A stretch of 64,000 nucleotides of DNA from Bradyrhizobium canariense (lineage in GTDB: Bacteria > Pseudomonadota > Alphaproteobacteria > Rhizobiales > Xanthobacteraceae). This document shows, one piece after another, positions 27,244 to 36,392 of this stretch. The notes beneath the pieces were generated by a model, which saw nothing but the letters and a program-made list of their open reading frames with translations, had not been told where the DNA came from and did no database searches. The translations under genes were made by a program, and so were the position numbers. The stretch covers positions 62,001 to 126,000 of the forward strand of contig NZ_JAFCKJ010000004.1 in the NCBI RefSeq assembly GCF_018130465.1, in the 5' to 3' direction. How positions within the stretch are numbered: the first letter of the stretch is position 1; each line of letters opens with the position of its first letter.

Positions 27244-27507
27244 TTACCGCCGCGCCCCAACGCGATTGACGCCACCATTTGCATTGCCACCAGCGTTATG
27301 ACGGACTGCAGCGCGCGCCACCGGACGGGGCCTGAGCACGACGCCTGCCCGGGCCACGCAACCCACCGGATACTCAACGTATTGGCAGTATACGACCGCA
27401 TTGGCCGGGGCCGGACTGAGAGCGAGACCTGCAAGGCCTAGCAGGGCGCTCGCAGCAATCCCGGAAACAGTCACTGACTTGATCGAAACACGCTTGACTG
27501 GACGCAT
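27244..27507 (-). CDS. Small secreted protein of unknown function
   Basis: 87 residues. The signal peptide ends PAPANA. The mature part has VYCQYVEYPVGCVARAGVVLRP with two Cys, then a basic Arg/Asn/Gly tail. I remember closely similar short exported proteins from Bradyrhizobium and Rhodopseudomonas, all unassigned. Convergent with the flavin reductase gene. Confidence 0.7.
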   Translation of the reverse strand: MRPVKRVSIKSVTVSGIAASALLGLAGLALSPAPANAVVYCQYVEYPVGCVARAGVVLRPRPVARAAVRHNAGGNANGGVNRVGARR

Positions 27508-27627
27508 GGCGGACCTCCCTTATTCGTGCCTGCGGAGCAGATGCACGGGCGCCGTGTCAGATGCGGCAGCGCGCAGCGTGTGCGCTAAAGGATCGCTGAT
27601 GTTGACATAGATCAACCGAGTGTCTGC

Positions 27628-27813
27628 CTAGCGCCACGGGGAAGGCTCCATGACACGACTGCGGCGCACACGTTTCGGTGCTGCTGCAGTGGACCGCGGC
27701 TGGTAATAGAGCTCGGGCTGCGCGCTGAGCCCGTCCGGCTTACTTCGAGAGTAACGCGCCTCGCCAAGAGGGGCGCCGGCTAAAATTGGCTGCTCACGGT
27801 TTCGACGTTGCAT
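27628..27813 (-). CDS. Possible small basic protein (doubtful)
   Basis: A 61-residue frame with a basic C-terminal part (PKRVRRSRVMEPSPWR) and no domain. It is the only candidate in the 384-bp stretch 27508-27891, which otherwise shows nothing I can name. Coding status is uncertain. Confidence 0.25.
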   Translation of the reverse strand: MQRRNREQPILAGAPLGEARYSRSKPDGLSAQPELYYQPRSTAAAPKRVRRSRVMEPSPWR

Positions 27814-27891
27814 AGACCCGAGATTTTATCGTTGTCGTTGCTTCCTCTTATCTTTGCCCGTCAAGCGGCAGGGGCGGACAGCCACACGCGG

Positions 27892-29784
27892 CTACGTCGG
27901 CCCGGCACCATCGCCGGATAGAGGAATCCTGATTCGGAACGACGCACCGCCGTGATCGCGGTTTTCGGCCCACACGACCCCATTGTGCGCCTCGATAATG
28001 GTACGCACGATGGAAAGTCCCATGCCCATGCCTTCCGCCTTGCTGGTGTAGAACGGCTCGAATACCTGTTTCAACCTGTCTTCCGGAATACCGGGTCCAC
28101 GATCCGACACGGATAGCTCGGAAAATTTATCGATGCGCGAAGTCCGGATGCTGATGATGCGATTCTCGCTCGGCGCATCCTTCATGGCCTCGATCCCGTT
28201 CATGACGAGGTTCAGAATGACTTGCTGAAGTTGGACGCGGTCTCCGACAATCGGTAGCGCATCCGGCGTGATCACGTCGACCATTCCGAATTTCCGACCC
28301 ACGGTTAGCGCCGATAGAAAGCCAATCGTCTCTTGGACGATTTCATTGAGGTCGAATTTCTTCAGTTCGAACGGCGCCCTTTTCAGTAGACTTCGCAACC
28401 GACGGATAACTTCGGTGGCGCGCTGATCATCCTTAAGAATATCACCCAAGATTTCGTTCAGTTCGTTGATGTCTGGTTTTGGAGACTTCAAAATCGCCCG
28501 CGCGGTTTCGGTATTGGTGAGAATAGCGCCAAGCGGCTGGTTAATTTCATGCGCAATCGAAGCGGTCAGCTCCCCTGCGGTCGAGAAACGATTGACATGG
28601 GCAAGTTCCGCCATGCGCTGTCGTGACTGCACTTCAGCAAATTGCCGCCGCCGATGCTCGCGGAGGAGCACCAAAATGAGCCCCGCTTGCATCAAAAGCA
28701 CTGCGAAAATGAATGTGATTTGCCACGAATATCGCTCCCACACGGATGGTTCGCGGAAGTAGACCGCGCTGCCCGGCGGCAGGTGGCTGTCGCTGATCCC
28801 AAAGCGCTGCATTTGTCGCCAGTCGAACCTTGGCAGCTCGAATTGGCTGGGCGCAACCCTCACGTCGCCGGCCTTTTCACCGTTCAAAATGCGAATTGCG
28901 GCTGTGGCTGCGACGGCCATTCCCTTCTCGACAGAATGCATGGAGCCGCCGACGATCGAGCCATCGAAAAATCCATCAAGATAAGAAAAGATTGGGGCGC
29001 TGGCGGCAGCGGAGAGCCTGTGTAAGGACGTAGTGCCCTCGTGCGTAACACCGGCCGCATCAACGCTCATTAGATGCCAGAAGATAGCGCTGTGAGGCGG
29101 AAGATGTGCCGCGTCTCTCAGGATGTCTTCAAATGAAAGCCTATTGTACCATCGCAGTTCAACACGCCCTGCGAATGGTGCGAGTTCTCGCTCGAACACC
29201 CGTTGCCAAAACGCTTCATTGGGAGAAGCCCCATTGACCACCGCGATCACTTTCGTATCGGGCAAAACTTTCAGGATAGTTTCGATGGCCGCCGGAAAAT
29301 CATGAGCCGCAGCGGCCACGGTGTCGTACTCGGTCAGCTTGTCGTATTGGACCCGGCGCGCCTCGACGGAAGTAAACATCATTGGTGTTTTGGGAAAAAG
29401 CTGAGGGCGATACCTCTGCACGAACTCGGCGGCTGGCGCACCAAGGGCCACAACGAGGTCGGGAGGCTTTGCCCCGTACAATGCGTGCAGATATTCGACA
29501 AACGGCGCGAGGGCTTTGTCATCATCCAGCCGAGCCGTCAAAAGCGAGTGGTCTTGAAAGTCTAACGGGCCCTTCGATTGTTTGCTCATTTCGGACCGAA
29601 AATATTCTGCGAAATCGGTCCATGGCTTGAAGCGAAGGCCGAACGATTGCAGCATCAGAATGCGTTTGACCTCGGGATCAGCCGCTTGACTGCCGGTGAG
29701 CGCCGCAAGCAGAAATGCCAATGTCAACGCAGCCAGCAAAGGCCGGCTGCAACAAAGTCGAAACTGTATCGGCCGGAAGCACAT
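27892..29784 (-). CDS. Sensor histidine kinase with periplasmic binding-protein-like sensor
   Basis: 630 residues from ATG 29784 (MCFRPIQF). The frame is open back to 29919, but a signal-like segment (PLLAALTLAFLLAALT) right after this ATG supports it. The periplasmic part (about 40-330) resembles ABC-transporter substrate-binding folds (RILMLQSFG, PDLVVALGAPAAEF, YLDGFFDGSIVGG). One membrane span (about 350-370) leads to a short linker, the H-box (ASIAHEINQPLGAIL) and ATPase boxes (ILNLVMNGIEAM, DRGPGIPEDR, GMGMGLSIV). No response regulator is adjacent, so it is an orphan kinase. The GC content is lower than that of its neighbours. Confidence 0.88.
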   Translation of the reverse strand: MCFRPIQFRLCCSRPLLAALTLAFLLAALTGSQAADPEVKRILMLQSFGLRFKPWTDFAEYFRSEMSKQSKGPLDFQDHSLLTARLDDDKALAPFVEYLHALYGAKPPDLVVALGAPAAEFVQRYRPQLFPKTPMMFTSVEARRVQYDKLTEYDTVAAAAHDFPAAIETILKVLPDTKVIAVVNGASPNEAFWQRVFERELAPFAGRVELRWYNRLSFEDILRDAAHLPPHSAIFWHLMSVDAAGVTHEGTTSLHRLSAAASAPIFSYLDGFFDGSIVGGSMHSVEKGMAVAATAAIRILNGEKAGDVRVAPSQFELPRFDWRQMQRFGISDSHLPPGSAVYFREPSVWERYSWQITFIFAVLLMQAGLILVLLREHRRRQFAEVQSRQRMAELAHVNRFSTAGELTASIAHEINQPLGAILTNTETARAILKSPKPDINELNEILGDILKDDQRATEVIRRLRSLLKRAPFELKKFDLNEIVQETIGFLSALTVGRKFGMVDVITPDALPIVGDRVQLQQVILNLVMNGIEAMKDAPSENRIISIRTSRIDKFSELSVSDRGPGIPEDRLKQVFEPFYTSKAEGMGMGLSIVRTIIEAHNGVVWAENRDHGGASFRIRIPLSGDGAGPT

Positions 29785-29860
29785 GCGTTGCCCAGGCAAG
29801 TAACTTATGCCAAAACCAAATAACCGAAAGAGTTTCTTGTGCGGTGTCCTGACAGGGCCT

Positions 29861-29965
29861 TCACCAAACGAAGTACAACAAATAGGCGAGCGCGGCCACG
29901 CTGACGGCAAGAGCGGCAATTCCGGTAACTTGAATGTTGAAAGCCCGCTTTGGATTGAATGACAT
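29861..29965 (-). CDS. Possible 34-residue single-span membrane peptide
   Basis: A short frame from ATG 29965 to TGA 29861. It reads MSFNPKRAFNIQ, then a hydrophobic segment (about 22 residues: VTGIAALAVSVAALAYLL and flank), ending YFVW. A basic N terminus followed by one membrane helix is typical of small regulatory membrane peptides. No strong ribosome site is visible. It lies just upstream of the orphan histidine kinase gene on the same strand. Confidence 0.4.
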   Translation of the reverse strand: MSFNPKRAFNIQVTGIAALAVSVAALAYLLYFVW

Positions 29966-30236
29966 GGGCCATTTTTGGCGGTAGCCGAGCATCAGCATTG
30001 ATTCAGATCATACTATCTCCCTGCCGACCCCAGTCGTTGGTCCGCCGCCCTCTCCGCTGAAGCTGACTCATTCCGCCACCTGTGCATGTCGCTGGTCGCA
30101 GGCTGCTGCTGCTGGCCCGCGAGCCGATCAGCACTTCCTTCGTGTGACAGAAGGAACGCTAGTTCCGTTGCTCACCCCTTCGGCTCTGCCGCCATCCACC
30201 GAATCGCCTGCGGCGCGGATGATCGCGCGCCTCGAA

Positions 30237-30268
30237 GGTGGAGTTCGCTGCGCGAGCGAACTCCCACC
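30237..30268 (-). terminator. Hairpin after the sigma-54 activator gene
   Basis: ggtggagttcgct pairs with agcgaactcccacc with one bulged base around a 5-base loop, just past the stop at 30275. There is no clear T run. The rest of the 309-bp gap 29966-30274 holds nothing else I can name. Confidence 0.5.
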
Positions 30269-30274
30269 GACACC

Positions 30275-32155
30275 CTACTGCGCCGTCTCGATCTTCAACT
30301 GCTTGATCTTGCGGTAGAGCGTGGCCCGGCTGAGTCTCAGCGCGCGCGCCGCGTCAGTCACACGACCGCCATGCTTGCGTAGCGCCTCCACGATCGTGGC
30401 GCGTTCGGCCGCTGCCAGATCCGGCTCCGCCGCCCTTCCACCAAACGGCGGCAGATCGAGGTCGGCATCGGTGATGACGCCGTCCTCCGCCGTGCAGCCG
30501 GCGAGCCGCAGCACATGCCGGAGCTGGCGCATGTTGCCGGGATAGGGATAGGCCGCGAGCTGCGCCCAGGCCTCGACCGAGAACCGGCAGTTCGGCGCTT
30601 CCTCGTTCGCGATCCGGCGTATGACGTCGTCGCGGTCGGCGCGCTCGCGCAAGGCCGGCAGCCGCACCTCCATGCCGCGCAGACGGAAATAAAGATCGGT
30701 GCGAAAGGCGCCCTCCTCGGCCATGCGGCTGAGATCGCGATGGGTGGCGCTGATCAGGCGAATGTCGACCGGCACGGGCTTCAGCGCGCCGAGCGGCCAG
30801 ACTTCGCGGTTCTCCAGCACGCGCAGCAGCCGCGTCTGCAGCGCGATCGGCATGTCGCCGATCTCGTCGAGGAACAGCGTCCCGCCGTCGGCCTGCACGA
30901 TCAGGCCCTTCGAGCCGTCGCGGCGCGCGCCGGTGAAGGCGCCGGCCTCGTAACCGAACAGCTCGGCATCGATCAGGCTTTCCGGCATCGCCGCGCAGTT
31001 CAGCGCGACATAGTTGTGGCGCGCGCGATTGCCGGCTGCGTGAATGGCACGAGCGAACACATCCTTGCCGACGCCGGTCTCGCCATGCAGCAGCACCGGC
31101 AGATTGTGATCGCCGATGCTCTTAAGTCGCTTCACGCTCTTGATCAGGCCGGGGTCGCGGCCAGCGAGGCGCTGCAGCGCATCAAAGCGATCGACGGGTG
31201 CGTCGCGGCGCGGCGCGAGCGGACGGGTCGATGCCCTCGCCCGCAGCGGCGGCGTGACATGGCCATGCCCCAACGAACTGCCATCGCCCCGACGCAGCTC
31301 GACGATGCCGTCTGCGTCGCGCGCGGCGGGATGGTCGAACTTGATGTAGCGCGACAGATCGATGCCAGATGCGATCAAGCCGTCGGTGAGACCCAGCAGC
31401 GCGCGCGCCGAACGGCAAGCGCCGACGATACGGCGATCGTCGTCATAGGCGAGCAGGCCGCTGCCGCCATCGCCCGGCACGGTCGCGATCCAGGCGTTGC
31501 GGAAATGACCGCGGAAGATTGCACCCTCCATGCGCCGCGTCGCCTCCATCGTCACCGCGAGCGCAAGCTGATGCGCGGTGCGTTCGAGGTCCTCGCGGCA
31601 GGAGGTGATGTTCACGGCGCCTGCGAGCCGTCCGGCCTGGTCGAACAGCGGCGTCACGGCGCAGGAAAACATGTGCCACTGCGCGCGAAAATGCTCGTCG
31701 CGATGCACCAGGATCGGCTTCTGCTCGGCAAGCGCGGTGCCGAGCCCATTGGTGCCTTCAAAGGCCTCGGAAAAATTCGAGCCGGTGTAGATCTTCCAGT
31801 CCATAAACAGTCTTGCGTCGGCTTCGCCGGGCAGGCGGCTGAACAGCATGGTTGCGTTCACGTCAGCCAGATTGACGCAATAGCCGGCATCGCGCAGCAC
31901 ACGGGCGAGATCGTCGAGCTCCGGTGTTGCGAGCCGGATCGTCTCTTCCATCGGTTCGGCGACGTGCCGGATCTCGGCTTCGGTGAGCGTCTGCGGCGGC
32001 CCCTGACGGGCGGGATCGAGCTTGTGACTGACCAGGCAGCGCCGCCAGGAATTGGCAATGCGCGAAGAGGCATCGACGTCGGCCAAGCGGTCTGTAACCT
32101 GATTGGCGACGGACAAGACACGGGCGACATGGTTCGAGGCCGAAAGGCTGGCCAT
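30275..32155 (-). CDS. Sigma-54-dependent activator, AcoR-like
   Basis: 626 residues from ATG 32155 (GGAG nine bases upstream; an in-frame GTG at 32170 is the alternative). An N-terminal GAF-type sensor region (about 70-210) is followed by a degenerate PAS-like stretch. The AAA+ domain comes next (about 315-540), with Walker A GETGVGKD, the sigma-54 contact motif GAFTGA and Walker B GGTLFLDEIGD. A Fis-type HTH closes the protein (VTDAARALRLSRATLYRKI). It should activate a sigma-54 promoter in response to a small molecule. The nearest candidate target is the acyl-CoA carboxylase gene upstream on the same strand. Confidence 0.92.
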   Translation of the reverse strand: MASLSASNHVARVLSVANQVTDRLADVDASSRIANSWRRCLVSHKLDPARQGPPQTLTEAEIRHVAEPMEETIRLATPELDDLARVLRDAGYCVNLADVNATMLFSRLPGEADARLFMDWKIYTGSNFSEAFEGTNGLGTALAEQKPILVHRDEHFRAQWHMFSCAVTPLFDQAGRLAGAVNITSCREDLERTAHQLALAVTMEATRRMEGAIFRGHFRNAWIATVPGDGGSGLLAYDDDRRIVGACRSARALLGLTDGLIASGIDLSRYIKFDHPAARDADGIVELRRGDGSSLGHGHVTPPLRARASTRPLAPRRDAPVDRFDALQRLAGRDPGLIKSVKRLKSIGDHNLPVLLHGETGVGKDVFARAIHAAGNRARHNYVALNCAAMPESLIDAELFGYEAGAFTGARRDGSKGLIVQADGGTLFLDEIGDMPIALQTRLLRVLENREVWPLGALKPVPVDIRLISATHRDLSRMAEEGAFRTDLYFRLRGMEVRLPALRERADRDDVIRRIANEEAPNCRFSVEAWAQLAAYPYPGNMRQLRHVLRLAGCTAEDGVITDADLDLPPFGGRAAEPDLAAAERATIVEALRKHGGRVTDAARALRLSRATLYRKIKQLKIETAQ

Positions 32156-32264
32156 CGCGGACGTCTCCACCCTGTATTATTGTGCAAAGTCTGGCACCGC
32201 GGGCGGGGATGTCAATCGGGAACCGGGAACGCGGCGAAGCGCAATCAGAATTGCTGCACCGCCC

Positions 32265-35200
32265 TCACCACGTATCGATGCACGGCCGCTTTTTCGCAGT
32301 CCGCGCCGGCGGCTTCGGCACCGACCGCAGGCCTGCCATGATCCACCGCCGCGTCTCAGAGGGGTCGATGACGTTGTCGATCTCGAATACGGAGGCGATC
32401 GAGACCGCCTTGCCGTTGGCGTAGAGCTCGGCGACCTTGTTGCGGTAATAGGTCTCGCGCTCGACGGGGTCGGCGATGGCCTCCATTTCCTTGCGAAAGC
32501 CGAGGCGGACGTAACCCTCCAGGCCCATGCCGCCGAACTCGCCGGTGGGCCAGGCCGCGGTGAAGAATGAGGCGTGGAAGCCGCCGCCGATCATCGACTG
32601 CGCCCCGAGCCCATAGCCCTTGCGCAGCACGATGCCGAACAGCGGCACTGTGAGGCTCGCCCCAGTCACGAACATGCGCGAGACGTGGCGCACGATCGCC
32701 GTCTTCTCGGCTTCGGGGCCAACCATGAAGCCGGGCGTGTCGCACAGCGAGACGATCGGCAGATCGAAGGCGTCGCAGAGCTGGAGAAAGCGCGCGGCCT
32801 TGTCGCCGGCATCGGCGTCGATCGCGCCACCGAGATGGCGCGGATTGTTGGCGATCAGGCCGAACGGCCTGCCCTCGATGCGGATCAACGCGGTGATCAT
32901 TCCGACACCGTAGTCGCGGCGCAGCTCCAGCACGGACTCCTTGTCTGCGACGAGGTCGATCACGCTGCGGATGTCGTAGACGCGCAGGCGGTTCTCGGGG
33001 ATCGCGCGGCGCAGCAGGCGCTGGTCGGCGGCCTGCCAGTCCGTCACGGCGCCCTGGAAATAGGACAGGTATTTTTGCGCAACGCGCGTCGCCTCCTCTT
33101 CGTCCTCGACGAGGATGTCGATGACGCCGTTCGGCGACTGGAACGTAACAGGACCGACCTCGGCCGGGTGATAGACGCCGAGCCCGCCGCCCTCGATCAT
33201 GGCGGGGCCGCCCATGCCGATCGAGGCGTTCCTGGTGGCGATGATGACATCGCAGCATCCGAGCATCGCGGCATTGCCGGCGAAGCAATAGCCGGAGACT
33301 ACGCCGATAACCGGCACGAGACCCGAGAGTCTTGCGAACTGCACGAAGGACGGACCATCGAGCCCGGTCATGCCGAGCCGGTCGGTATCGCCGGGCCGGC
33401 CGCCGCCGCCCTCGGCATAAAACACCAGCGGCACGCGCCAGTCTTCCGCGAGCGTCAGCATGCGGTCGATCTTCTTGTGGTTCATGTGGCCCTGCGTGCC
33501 CGCCAGCACGGTGTAGTCGTAGGCCACGACGATGCAGCGCCCACCCTCGGGGCCGAATTTCTCGGCGTTGACGGTCGCGACGCCCATGACGAGGCCGTCG
33601 GCCGGCGTGTTCTTGACGAGATCGTCGAGCTTGCGCCGGCGCCGCTGCGCCGCGATCGCAAGGCTGCCGTACTCCATGAACGAGCCGTCGTCGACGAGCT
33701 GCGCGACATTCTCGCGCGCGGTGCGCTGATTGGTGTTGCGGCGGCGCTCGACCGAGGCAGGGCGATTTGCGTCGAGCGTGTTGGCCTGGCGCGCGATCAG
33801 TTCGGCGAGATCGGGACGGATATGGTCGAGATCGATATCGGTTTCCGTTGCCGACGCATCAGCCGCAACCTCGAGCGGCTCCAGATACATGATCGGCTCG
33901 CCATGCATCAGCGTGACACCGTCGCCGGCGACGAGCTTCATGACGCGGCCGCCCTGCTCGGCCATGACGAGATGCTCCATTTTCATGGATTCGATCACGG
34001 CGAGTTGCTGGCCCGGGCGCACGACCTCGCCTTCCTTCACCTGAATAGTGACGATGGTACCTTGCAGGGGCGCCGCGACCATCACCGTGCCTTCGGGCAC
34101 GATCTGTGCAGCATGCGCCTCGGTGCCGGGGCCGCCGCTTCGCTCCGTCGCCGCAAAATAGAGAGGTTTAGCCGCGCCATCCGCGGCTTCGACGAGCTTG
34201 CCGATGTTGCGATCGATGAAGTCTGTCGCGATGCGGTTGGCCCTGAAATCGGGATGCGCCAGCACGGCCTGGAGGAAGGCGATGTTGGTGATGACGCCGT
34301 CGATCCGAAACTCGCGCAAGGCGCGCGAGGCCTTGGCGACGACGTCATGCCAGGCTTCACCCGGCGTATGCACGATGACCTTTGCCAGGAGCGAGTCGAA
34401 GGCGGCGCTGGTCTTGTAGCCGGCATAGCCGAAACTATCGACGCGGACGCCGGGGCCCGACGGCGGCTCGAACACGGTAAGCACGCCGCCGGTCGGGTGC
34501 GTCGCGCCTAGCTCGTCCAGCGTCTCCATGTTGACGCGGAGCTGCATGGCATAGCCGCGCGGTTTCGGGATCGAGCCTTGCGCCAGGCCGAGCGAGGCAA
34601 GCGAGGCGCCGGCAGCGACCGCGAGCTGGGCGCGGACGAGATCGAGGCCGAGCACTTCTTCCGTCACGGTGTGCTCGACCTGGAGCCGCGGGTTGGCCTC
34701 GATGAAGGCAAAACTGTCTTCGGCAGCGCCGTCAACCAGGAACTCGAACGTGCCGAGATTGTCGTAAGACGCGGCCACAGCGAGTTGCTTCGCCGCCTCG
34801 ATGATACGGCCACGCAAGCCGTCGCTGAGCGACGGGCTCGGCGCCACCTCGATCAGCTTCTGGTGCCGGCGCTGAATGGTGCATTCGCGCTCCCAGAGGT
34901 GGGAGATCGCGCCGCGGCGGTCGCCGATGATCTGCACCTCGATATGGCGCGCCTGCCGGATCAGCCGCTCGGCATAGACGCCGTCGAAGCCGAACGCGGC
35001 CTTGGCCTCGGACTGGCAGCGCGCGTAGGCCTCCGCGAGATCGGCAGCGCCCTCGACCACGCGCATGCCGCGCCCCCCGCCGCCCGCCATCGCCTTGATC
35101 ACAATCGCCGCGTTGCTGCCGAGCGAGGTAAAGAACGCCGCGATGTCCTCCAGCGAGGACGGCCCGCTGGTGCCGGCGATGATCGGCACGCCGCAGCGCT

Positions 35201-35570
35201 TCGCCAGTTGCCGTGCCGCAACCTTGTCGCCGAACAGTTCGAGTGCCGCGGCCTTCGGCCCGACGAAGGCGATGCCTGCGTCGGCGCAGGCCTTGGCGAA
35301 AGCGGCGTTCTCGCTCAGGAAGCCGTAGCCGGGATGCACGGCGTCGCAGCCGGACGCCATCGCCGCCTTCACCACAGCCTCGATGTCGAGATAGGCCCGC
35401 GCGCCGCGGCCGGGGATTTCCGCCGCCTCATCGGCAACACGCACATGCAGCGACAGCGCATCGTCCGCGGGATAGATCGCGACCGTCGCGAGGCCGGCGT
35501 CGGCTGCCGCGCGCGCGATGCGGATGGCGATCTCGCCGCGATTGGCGATCAGGAGCTTCTTGAACGACAT
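32265..35570 (-). CDS. Single-chain acyl-CoA carboxylase (biotin carboxylase-BCCP-carboxyltransferase)
   Basis: 1101 residues from ATG 35570 (GGAGA 6 bases upstream). The biotin carboxylase domain spans about 1-450 (MSFKKLLIANRGEIAIRI, GGGGRGMRVV, EANPRLQVEHTVTE). The biotinyl domain has Lys530 in ESMKMEH. The fused carboxyltransferase beta and alpha halves run from about 590 to the end (MGGPAMIEGGGLGVY, CDTPGFMVGPEAE). The whole reaction, biotin- and ATP-dependent carboxylation of an acyl-CoA, is on one chain. This matches the long-chain acyl-CoA carboxylase class first described from mycobacteria and Rhodopseudomonas. Two-subunit relatives are commoner. The acyl chain length cannot be read here. 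Confidence 0.93.
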   Translation of the reverse strand: MSFKKLLIANRGEIAIRIARAAADAGLATVAIYPADDALSLHVRVADEAAEIPGRGARAYLDIEAVVKAAMASGCDAVHPGYGFLSENAAFAKACADAGIAFVGPKAAALELFGDKVAARQLAKRCGVPIIAGTSGPSSLEDIAAFFTSLGSNAAIVIKAMAGGGGRGMRVVEGAADLAEAYARCQSEAKAAFGFDGVYAERLIRQARHIEVQIIGDRRGAISHLWERECTIQRRHQKLIEVAPSPSLSDGLRGRIIEAAKQLAVAASYDNLGTFEFLVDGAAEDSFAFIEANPRLQVEHTVTEEVLGLDLVRAQLAVAAGASLASLGLAQGSIPKPRGYAMQLRVNMETLDELGATHPTGGVLTVFEPPSGPGVRVDSFGYAGYKTSAAFDSLLAKVIVHTPGEAWHDVVAKASRALREFRIDGVITNIAFLQAVLAHPDFRANRIATDFIDRNIGKLVEAADGAAKPLYFAATERSGGPGTEAHAAQIVPEGTVMVAAPLQGTIVTIQVKEGEVVRPGQQLAVIESMKMEHLVMAEQGGRVMKLVAGDGVTLMHGEPIMYLEPLEVAADASATETDIDLDHIRPDLAELIARQANTLDANRPASVERRRNTNQRTARENVAQLVDDGSFMEYGSLAIAAQRRRRKLDDLVKNTPADGLVMGVATVNAEKFGPEGGRCIVVAYDYTVLAGTQGHMNHKKIDRMLTLAEDWRVPLVFYAEGGGGRPGDTDRLGMTGLDGPSFVQFARLSGLVPVIGVVSGYCFAGNAAMLGCCDVIIATRNASIGMGGPAMIEGGGLGVYHPAEVGPVTFQSPNGVIDILVEDEEEATRVAQKYLSYFQGAVTDWQAADQRLLRRAIPENRLRVYDIRSVIDLVADKESVLELRRDYGVGMITALIRIEGRPFGLIANNPRHLGGAIDADAGDKAARFLQLCDAFDLPIVSLCDTPGFMVGPEAEKTAIVRHVSRMFVTGASLTVPLFGIVLRKGYGLGAQSMIGGGFHASFFTAAWPTGEFGGMGLEGYVRLGFRKEMEAIADPVERETYYRNKVAELYANGKAVSIASVFEIDNVIDPSETRRWIMAGLRSVPKPPARTAKKRPCIDTW

Positions 35571-35697
35571 GCAGCGTCTCCATGCCCGCGTGCCCAAGCG
35601 CGGGTCGGCAGGCCCGATGGTTCTGCTTCGTCACTTTAATCGAGGCCGTCAAGGGCAAGGACACCGGTCGCGACGACCGTTCCCGCGGGCCGGAATA

Positions 35698-36381
35698 TCA
35701 GTCGGCCGCGCGCGCCGTGATGAGGCGAATAATCCGCGCCACGGCAGAGGGGATCGGCGCGATGACCGGCACGGTGAACATCGGCTGAAGCTCGCGCGCG
35801 GCTTCGCCCAGCGGCCCGCCACCGATGATGACCGCCTCCGCGCCATCCTGCGCGATGCAGGCCTCGACGGCGCCGGCGAGCGCTGCGCGCAATCGTGCCG
35901 GATCGCGCATCAGCTCCTGCGGATCGCCATCGGCGAAGCGCGTGCCGGTGTAGCGCGAGCGCAATCCCAACGCGTCCGGCAATGCGTCGATCTTCGCTTT
36001 CAGTAGCGGCGTCGTGGTTGCGACGCCGAAGCGGCGGCCGTTCTCGGCGGCTGCCAGCATCGAGGACTCACCGATGCCGACCGCGGGCAGTCTTATCGCG
36101 GCCTTGATCCCGGCCAATCCAGGATCGCCGAACGCCGCGACGATGACGCCGTCGCATGCATGCCGATCCGACTGCGCGATCTCCAGAACTTCGGCCGAGG
36201 CTGCATCCAGCGCATCCGGCGTCACGATCATGTGTGGCGCGCGCGTTGCGGTCGCGCCGTCGATGTCGAAGCCGTCCACGGCGGTCGACCTCGCGATGGC
36301 GACCATCATCGCTGTGGTCGCCACAGAACTGTTCGGATTGATCAGAAGGATGCGCGCGCGCCGATCGGAATTCTGGATCAT
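35698..36381 (-). CDS. Asp/Glu/hydantoin racemase-fold protein lacking both catalytic Cys
   Basis: 227 residues with a racemase fold: ILLINPNSSVATT at the start, AFGDPGL in the first half and GAEAVIIGGGPLGEAA in the second. In hydantoin and allantoin racemases the two active-site cysteines lie just before FGDPGL and in LGCAGM. Here the first is Ala83 and the second Gly188. Two-base racemisation should therefore be lost. Other chemistry or a binding role is possible. It precedes the acyl-CoA carboxylase gene? No: on this strand it lies upstream of it by 127 bp, so shared transcription is possible. Confidence 0.85.
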   Translation of the reverse strand: MIQNSDRRARILLINPNSSVATTAMMVAIARSTAVDGFDIDGATATRAPHMIVTPDALDAASAEVLEIAQSDRHACDGVIVAAFGDPGLAGIKAAIRLPAVGIGESSMLAAAENGRRFGVATTTPLLKAKIDALPDALGLRSRYTGTRFADGDPQELMRDPARLRAALAGAVEACIAQDGAEAVIIGGGPLGEAARELQPMFTVPVIAPIPSAVARIIRLITARAAD

Positions 36382-36392
36382 CCCCTGCTATA

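Noticed and set aside
32574-34511. A 645-residue plus-strand frame opposite the acyl-CoA carboxylase
   Set aside because: It is an antisense shadow; the carboxylase has all catalytic motifs in the minus frame.
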